NCBI RefSeq assembly: GCF_024679095.1
Contig: NW_026112164.1
Coordinates: 1,055,074-1,119,073, forward strand
DNA: 64,000 bases
DNA from: Eriocheir sinensis
Taxonomy: Eukaryota; Arthropoda; Malacostraca; Decapoda; Varunidae
Direction: 5' to 3'
Shown: piece after piece, positions 57,495 to 64,000 of the stretch
Layout: every line of letters starts with the position of its first letter
Numbering within the stretch: position 1 is the stretch's first letter
Notes under the pieces: generated by a model
What the model was told of the DNA's origin: nothing
What the model saw: only the letters and a program-made list of their open reading frames with translations
Database searches by the model: none
Program-made: the position numbers and the translations under genes

Positions 57495-57720
57495 GGAAGT
57501 GAAAGAGATGTCAGCGTGTTAATACAACCAATCTATATTATTTTTTGTACTATAAGAGGCTGTGGTTTTACAAGAGGGTTCAGTTATAGGTCAATAGAAT
57601 ACATGACAGCAGAAGCGCCAGTTGATCAGATAGGAAAAGAGATGTCGGCGTGTTAATACAACCAATCTATATTATTTTTTGTACTATAAGAGGCTGTTGT
57701 TTTACAAGAGGGTTCAGTAC
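57495..57720 (+). repeat. Duplicated 75-bp block
   Basis: gagatgtcagcgtgttaata...ctgtggttttacaagagggttc occurs at 57,506 and again at 57,641 with one or two differences, 135 bp apart. Confidence 0.85.
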
Positions 57721-57789
57721 AAGGTTAAGTACATATTATTCCTCGTTGTTACATATTCTGAGGACGACAATTTTATTTCTCGTGAGATT

Positions 57790-57935
57790 TTATTTGTTTG
57801 CTACATTTTTTTACAACAAAGGAGACAGCTCAAGGGCAGAAAAAAAGGAAACAATAATAAAAAATAAAAAAGCCCGCTACTCGCTGCTCCTACAAAAAAG
57901 AATCAAAAGAGGTGGCCGAAAGCGAGGTCATTTTT
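57790..57935 (-). mobile_element. LINE 3' end
   Basis: Minus-strand 3' UTR and A-tail, matching the 14,846-14,980 element (caacaaaggagacagctcaa, agcccgctactcgctgctcc, agaggtggccgaaag). Confidence 0.8.
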
Positions 57936-58404
57936 TTTTTTTTCGGAAAGCACTGTGCATATGGAGTTTGGAAGGGGGAAGGACGACAAAAAAACATGGT
58001 GATTTGCGTGAAAGCATAAAATCCCGCATAAAATAAATGAAAACGCGGAAACAAGGAATTATAGGATGACCTTAGCCTGAAAATAAGATGCCAAATAAGA
58101 TAAAAAGCCTCCTGCAAAACTAAGATACTGTCTCTATAAGGATCGAGATAAAAATCGTAATGGCTTATTCATAAACGATTGGTGAGCTGTCTTGATAGAG
58201 CGAGCAGCAGCTAATATAATAAACAAAACTACAAAGCCTACTGTTTGTAAGACGACCTAAAAATAATAGAAATGGCTTATTTATTCTGAAAAGACTGGAG
58301 CAGTGTATTGATACAAACTAGGGAAAGGCTACTTCAGAGTTTAGCATCAGTAACAGTGATGGAATAATGAAGATGCTGGCTAACTCTTGCATAAGGGAGT
58401 TGGA

Positions 58405-58800
58405 CAGCCGCTCATTGGTTATTAACGGTAATGGTTCAAATAGGAAAAGAGACGCAGGTGTATGACTCAGGATGGAGGGAGGGATAGCAGTTCATGTTGA
58501 GGTCATTAATGGCTTAGATAAAAAAATAATGACGTTTTAGATTAGCTCCACCCTGACCTGGCCCTCATAATCTCCCCGTTTTGAACACCGCGGCCATTTA
58601 CTTAATCATTAACAAGGAATTACCGCTCATTGGTTATTAACGGTAATGGTTCAAGTAGGAAAAGAGGCGCAGGTGTGTGGCTCGGGATGGAGGGAGGATA
58701 GCAGTTCATTTTGAGGTCATTACTGCCATAGACAAAGAAATAATGACGTTTTAGATTAGCTCCACCCGACCCACATGATCTCCCTGTCATGTCTGTCTGA
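58405..58800. repeat. 213-bp direct duplication
   Basis: gccgctcattggttattaac...gacgttttagattagctcca occurs twice (58,409 and 58,622), about 90 percent alike by eye. Confidence 0.85.
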
Positions 58801-58947
58801 ACACCGCTGGGAAGGGTTGATTGATTGATGGTTTATTGTTGCAAAGTTATACAACAAAGGAGGCAATTATATCTGTTTAGTTTCATGGTGCTACCCACGG
58901 ATATATCAGTAGTCGCTGGGAAGGGTTGATGATTGAGTGTTTTAACC

Positions 58948-59165
58948 GTGGCAGGGTTTCTGTTTTGGGTGCTCAGGGTTTGTGGTGACTCCTCACTCAT
59001 TTCACTGAAACTGTATATACATGTAAGTTTGTATATTATAATTCTAACCTACGTGTACATAAAGACAGTTAAAAATACATTATACAAACTTGCATGTATA
59101 TACATCTCAGCGAATAGTGTGAGTCGCCACAAAGCCCTAGCACTTAAAACAGAAGCCCCGCCACC
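58948..59165. mobile_element. Foldback element, arms about 85 bp
   Basis: The left arm (ggcagggtttctgttttggg ... tgtatatacatgtaagtttgtata) is inverted in the right arm (tatacaaacttgcatgtatataca ... aaaacagaagccccgcc) around a 45-bp AT-rich loop. The plus-strand 162-codon frame through it is fortuitous. Confidence 0.85.
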
Positions 59166-59189
59166 TCAGACGCCCGGTTTGTTCTTCTC

Positions 59190-59420
59190 TCTCGCTGGCG
59201 GCTCTCAGGGCGGTGGTGTCGTCATCAGCAACATTCCTCATGCTGTCTCCACCCTAAACAACTTCCTGGCTTGTTTTGCTCTCAGGGTGGTGGCGTTGCT
59301 GTCAGCAATGTTCCTCATGCTGTCTCCACCTAAACAACTTCCTGGCTTGTTTTGCTCTGAGGGTGGCGGCGTTGCTGTCAGCAATGTTCCTCATGCTGTC
59401 TCCTCACCCAAAACAACCTG
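59190..59420. repeat. About 78-bp tandem repeat, 3 copies
   Basis: Unit contains gtcagcaatgttcctcatgc, tgtctccacctaaacaactt and cctggcttgttttgctctc. Confidence 0.9.
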
Positions 59421-59472
59421 ACCTCACCTAAACATTCTGACACTATACAGAACAGCAATTGCACCATACATT

Positions 59473-59605
<133 letters not shown>

Positions 59606-60398
59606 ATAGATGACACCTGTACATTAGGGCAACACGCAGACTTAATTCACACCTCGCCTGAGTCTTCTGTCTCTTGTACCCACGGCTCGGCACCTTTGAT
59701 ACTTCTATGTATTTTTTTGTAATGTTTTTCATTTTTATATTTTTTGTCAGTCACTTTAAAATATACAAACTACAGATTCATACCACTGGGATTTTCGGAT
59801 GATTGGACTTTTACTGTATTGGTGTTTTTCTGCATACGTATGTGTGCAAAATAATTGCTGCATTAACAAAAGGAAAGACTTTTTATTCAAAAGGAATATT
59901 AATACTTGAGAAATGGAAGGGCAGACACTTTGACTGATTGATTTAGAATGTTTTTATAGACATAGTCCGTTCACTTCAGCTGTGAATCCACAATGGCTGG
60001 AAATATTGATAAAAGATGAAAGTGTAATAATCATTAAATGTTGTTCTCTGACTTCTACTCACCATAATTATTAACAATTGAGGATGGAAAGTTGTGTTAA
60101 TAGTTGTGGAATCACTGCTTATTCCAATGTTTTCAACAAAACAAACTTATCTATATCAGATGAGCTAAGTAAAGGAATACTAATATTTCTTGATCATAGG
60201 ATAGTATTTTGGATGCCAAAATTGTCAGATGCCCTCCCTGCCAACAGCCAGTCAGCAGTGTCTTAATACACTAAGGTAAGATCTAGGGATCCACCTTAAC
60301 AGAGTGGACTATTGTATAATTCATGTTATGCCACAAAGGCAAAATAAAAAAGTTAATTCTGTTTTGTTTCTAACTAATGAAACCTAGTTAATAAAAAC

Positions 60399-60760
60399 CT
60401 ACCTAATTGGACCTGTCACCTTATTTTGACAAGGTAACTGCAATTTTTCCAAGGCTGCAGCCACCTTATCCATAGCACCACTCAGCCTCCTCACTTCAAG
60501 AAGGATGTCTTCTTGAACTTCCACCATTTTGGGCCCAACTGGTGGGTTAACCCTCCTCTGCCTGCTGGTGGAAGCGTGAGAAGGTGCCGCGCCTACATCA
60601 GGGGGAGATAGAGTTTCTGAGGCACAGTGTACAGGTGCCAGTTGAGGGGCCAGCCGGTGAGTAGTAGTAGGGCGGGGATGGTGAGGAGGGGGCTGTGATG
60701 GGCCTTGCAGAGGTGCGGGTGTCAAAGAATCCTCCGAAAGGAAGATAACACACTTCTGTG
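60399..60760 (-). CDS. Terminal exon of an unrecognised gene with a coiled-coil-like tail
   Basis: The minus-strand frame ending at 60,399 reads a Pro/His-rich linker and then MVEVQEDILLEVRRLSGAMD and KVAAALEKLQL, a heptad-like amphipathic helix. This resembles the C-terminal tail of Myb/SANT-domain proteins often linked to Harbinger-type transposons, but no DNA-binding domain is visible. An acceptor-like tacagcttctgcag lies at about 60,760. Confidence 0.45.
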
Positions 60761-61274
60761 TCTGCAGAAGCTGTACGTAAAAAAATCATCATGATAAGAG
60801 TCATTCAACATGGTATGATATCTTATTTTGTGCTTTGATTATGAGTAGCGAGGAATTTTAGGAAAACCTAAACTAATATGTCTGCTCAACTTAAGATATA
60901 TATGTTCAGACCACACAGACTCTATGCAGAATGGTGGTCTCTCCTTAAACCCAATTGAAACTACGTAAATGCTTTGCAATTTCTGCCTTAGCAAACATGA
61001 AGGTGAAAAGGTCAAGTTGATTTTCGAATCTTGTGTGTTGCACTGAACCACTGAAGGTGGAAGTTTATTTCATAATTAAGTTTCTCTGGAAATCAAGAGT
61101 TGGTGGGCAAAACAATAAAATAATAATCTTTACCAAATAAAACTAATAAATGTGTTAAAAAATCAAGATATACAACAAAAGTTATGGGAAATCGAACCCA
61201 TACCTTTAGAGCAACTGATGAGTGGGGTCACCTTCCCTTCATAAGGAGTTCACAGTGTGGGCTGGGGTGTTACG

Positions 61275-61440
61275 GCAAGTGCCGCAGAAGTGGCCCCTGG
61301 CATAGTGACTTTTTAGCTCATCATTGGCTCAGTTGGGTTGCTGCCCTGCTGACTACTGTTATGAAGGCCTGAGTTCGATTCCCAGCACTCAACGACAAAC
61401 ATTTCAAGGTTCTTCACTGCATTATTGAATTTTTTATGGT
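61275..61440 (+). mobile_element. Decayed relative of the 50,308-50,458 element
   Basis: Contains a B-box-like ctgagttcgattcccagc and a right end ttcactgcattattgaattt that matches the terminal repeat loosely. Confidence 0.5.
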
Positions 61441-61542
61441 GAAATATATCAAGTTGGTAGCACTTGTCACAAAGACTAATGTTACGTAGGTTACCAAATA
61501 CAAAGATTAGCATGAAGTACATTTCATAACATAATTTACCTG

Positions 61543-61690
61543 CGGACACAGAAGGTGTTGGACGAGGATCTGATTCTAAATCAGATCCTGTGCCCGCTAC
61601 AACTGCAGGGTCCAGCACCTGCGCCTTGGCCTCCTCAGCATCGGTGAGGGTGTCCGTTTGTACAGAGCCGCCACCTGTACAATACTGTAA
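61543..61690 (-). CDS. Probable internal exon of the same unrecognised gene
   Basis: The minus strand has an acceptor-like tacag near 61,685, then a frame reading TGGGSVQTDTLTDAEEAKAQ and GTGSDLESDPRPTPSVSA, ending at gcag|gtaaat (61,543). The acidic Ser/Pro-rich content fits a linker. Phase agreement with the 60.4-60.76 kb exon is not certain. Confidence 0.4.
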
Positions 61691-61849
61691 AAAAAATAGT
61701 ACATGGCAATGCAGTTATGCATAAACTTATTCTGAATCATTACCCGAATAACTGCCCCAACACTGTTATACCTGTCGTTGCCAAAATAGGAAGCTATTTC
61801 CACCAAAGTGCCGCAGAAGTGGCCCCTGGCATAGTGACGGCACTAACTT

Positions 61850-62480
61850 ATCTCTGCTAAAATATTAACTTATTACCTCTTCATTCATTATTCTAATACT
61901 TGAAAAACAATAATTAGTGATATAAACGGTTATCTGTGTTTGTTAACATATAAACCCTGTAAGTTAGGTGTTTTTAATAGAGGGATGAGGGACTGCAAAG
62001 ACAGCGATGAAAACCATCATGACCCATGACAGAATTACTGTCTAGAGAAGATAGTCTTTGCCTTACCACTTCAAAGGAAATAGTTATGTTAGTGATAGAA
62101 GAGTCAGACAGTTGATGGGAGAAAGGGGGTATTTAATTCATGGGTAATATAAACAGAAAATGTTCTAGCGAATGTCTGCCATTCCTCACAGTCAGCGGTT
62201 GCATAACCTTTAGCTAGTCTAAGAGGACCCACAGAATGAGCATTAAGTTTTGGCTTCTAATATAAATGACTAAAGGATTTTGGGGAACTTTTTATCTTAT
62301 TGATGAGGGATCTATCAAGGACCAACTGAGAATACAAAAAGTAGGTTCAGTAGTCAGATACATTAAAAGTGTAACCTCCCGGCTGGAAATGTCAGCTTCG
62401 TACACGCCCGCCACCCGACCACTCCACCAATAGCTGTCGCGGCCTGGTCATGACCTGACCTGAGTGGATGATGGCTGACA
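61850..62480. other. No recognised feature
   Basis: AT-rich unique-looking sequence with no long frame. Confidence 0.55.
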
Positions 62481-62487
62481 ATGCCTC

Positions 62488-62952
<465 letters not shown>

Positions 62953-63102
62953 TTGAAAACAGTAGAAACTCTTTGCTTCACAAAAAAATGTTTCCTGGTG
63001 TGGCTGTCTATTGAGAGAGGCAGCAATCACTTATGGGCGGAGATGTGAAACTCATTAAGGAGTGACAAGCCAAAATAAGAGGCCTAGGCGGGGCCAGGAA
63101 CT

Positions 63103-63208
<106 letters not shown>

Positions 63209-63479
63209 CTCTCTCTCCTCTCCTTTCTCCTCCTCGTCGTAAGATTTATTCTATACAGGTTCAACTTAATAATTGTCTTTTACTAGTTTTGTAAGAATTT
63301 TCACGCAAATAACTATCACTTTTAAAATGTTAGTCATGATCTATATACCCGGAAAGTTTGTTGTGCCAGAGAGAGAGAGAGAGAGAAAGGTTCCTTCAAA
63401 ACGATCTCGCCTCCTCTTCCTCCTCCACCCCATATTACCCATTCCCTCTTCTCCTCCCTCCTCAACATAAGTGAAGACG

Positions 63480-64000
63480 AATGACAGGAAGAAAGAAAAA
63501 AAGGAGAAAGGGATAGCGAAAGCACGACAGAAATAAGGAAATCAAGAAAGAAAGAAAGGGAGAGAAAGAAAGAGAAATCAATATATGAATAAATAAATAA
63601 AAGAAACAAACAAAGAGAGAAGGAAAGGAGAAAGAGAGAAAAAAGAGATAAGAAGAATGAGAGAAAGAAGGAAAAAAAAAGAAAAAAGGGAAGGAAACAA
63701 AGAAAGAAAGGAAGAGACAAAAGAAAGAAAGAGGAATGAAAAATAAAAAAATAAATTGAGGAGAGAAGAAAAAAAGAGAAAGAAAGAAAGGAAGGAAAAA
63801 AAGAGATAAAAGAAAGAGAGAGAAGGTTGTAAGATATAAAGAAGAAGAATGAAAGGGAGAAGGAGAAGAAGAAGAAGAAAAGAAGAAAGAAAGAAAAACA
63901 AAGAAACAAAGAAAGAATCAGAAGAATGAAGGAGAAAGAAAAAAAGCAGAAAAAAAAAAAGGAAGGAAGAGTAAGAAAGGAAGGAGGAAAGATATTGAGC
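63480..64000. repeat. Purine-rich AAAG/AAGG low-complexity tract
   Basis: About 520 bp of A/G-rich words running to the end of the window. The Phe/Leu/Ser-rich minus frames are artefacts. Confidence 0.92.

Noticed and set aside
58933..59421. Plus-strand frame of 162 codons with a hydrophobic segment
   Set aside because: It runs through the foldback element and the 78-bp repeat, so the hydrophobic part is an inverted-repeat translation.

Overview
This is a eukaryotic nuclear window. It is AT/GC-mosaic, intron-bearing and extremely rich in simple repeats: long GT, CT, TTC, CTA and AT arrays occur every few kb. It carries tRNA-headed SINEs, truncated LINEs and many copies of one short inverted-repeat element. 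The recognisable host gene is an arthropod-type Fat-like cadherin. Together these suggest a decapod crustacean such as a crab or shrimp; that is an inference from composition and gene content, not a species match.

Layout. 1-17 kb: minisatellites, microsatellites, copies of an inverted-repeat MITE (family A), tRNA-derived SINE copies (one with its 3' tail amplified about 19 times) and LINE 3' ends. 17.9-19.3 kb: a decayed CR1/L2-like LINE on the minus strand. 23.3-26.4 kb: the best preserved retrotransposon, an RT plus CCHC plus PD-(D/E)XK-like endonuclease element with a polyA tail, lying inside an AGT microsatellite. 31.7-34.8 kb: a compact intronless minus-strand cluster. Its first ORF continues through a -1 overlap containing a slippery-type heptamer into a repeat-plus-KH-domain ORF; this is followed by an overlapping ORF ending in a complete Ulp1/C48-type cysteine protease. 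Two tandem 79-bp hairpins lie just beyond it. 40.07-43.52 kb: one giant exon encoding a signal peptide and about ten cadherin repeats, homologous to the N-terminus of the FAT1/2/3-kugelei group and ending in a clean splice donor. It has two apparent single-base frame breaks. 46.8-47.8 kb: an intronless minus-strand ORF with two retropepsin-like domains in tandem. 53.0-57.2 kb: an unrecognised family of small secreted-type proteins, with one broken plus-strand copy carrying 18-aa and 25-aa in-frame repeat expansions and a minus-strand array of exon-like modules. 60.4-61.7 kb: parts of a low-confidence minus-strand gene with a coiled-coil-like tail. The rest is repeats.

The sequence after 43,520 is probably intron of the cadherin gene, because no later cadherin exon is seen before the window ends. 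The protease cluster, the tandem retropepsin ORF and the secreted-protein array would then lie beside or inside a conserved developmental gene. The strongest candidates for something undescribed are the KH/Ulp1 cluster, the tandem retropepsin, the microsatellite-resident endonuclease-bearing retrotransposon and the secreted-protein exon array.
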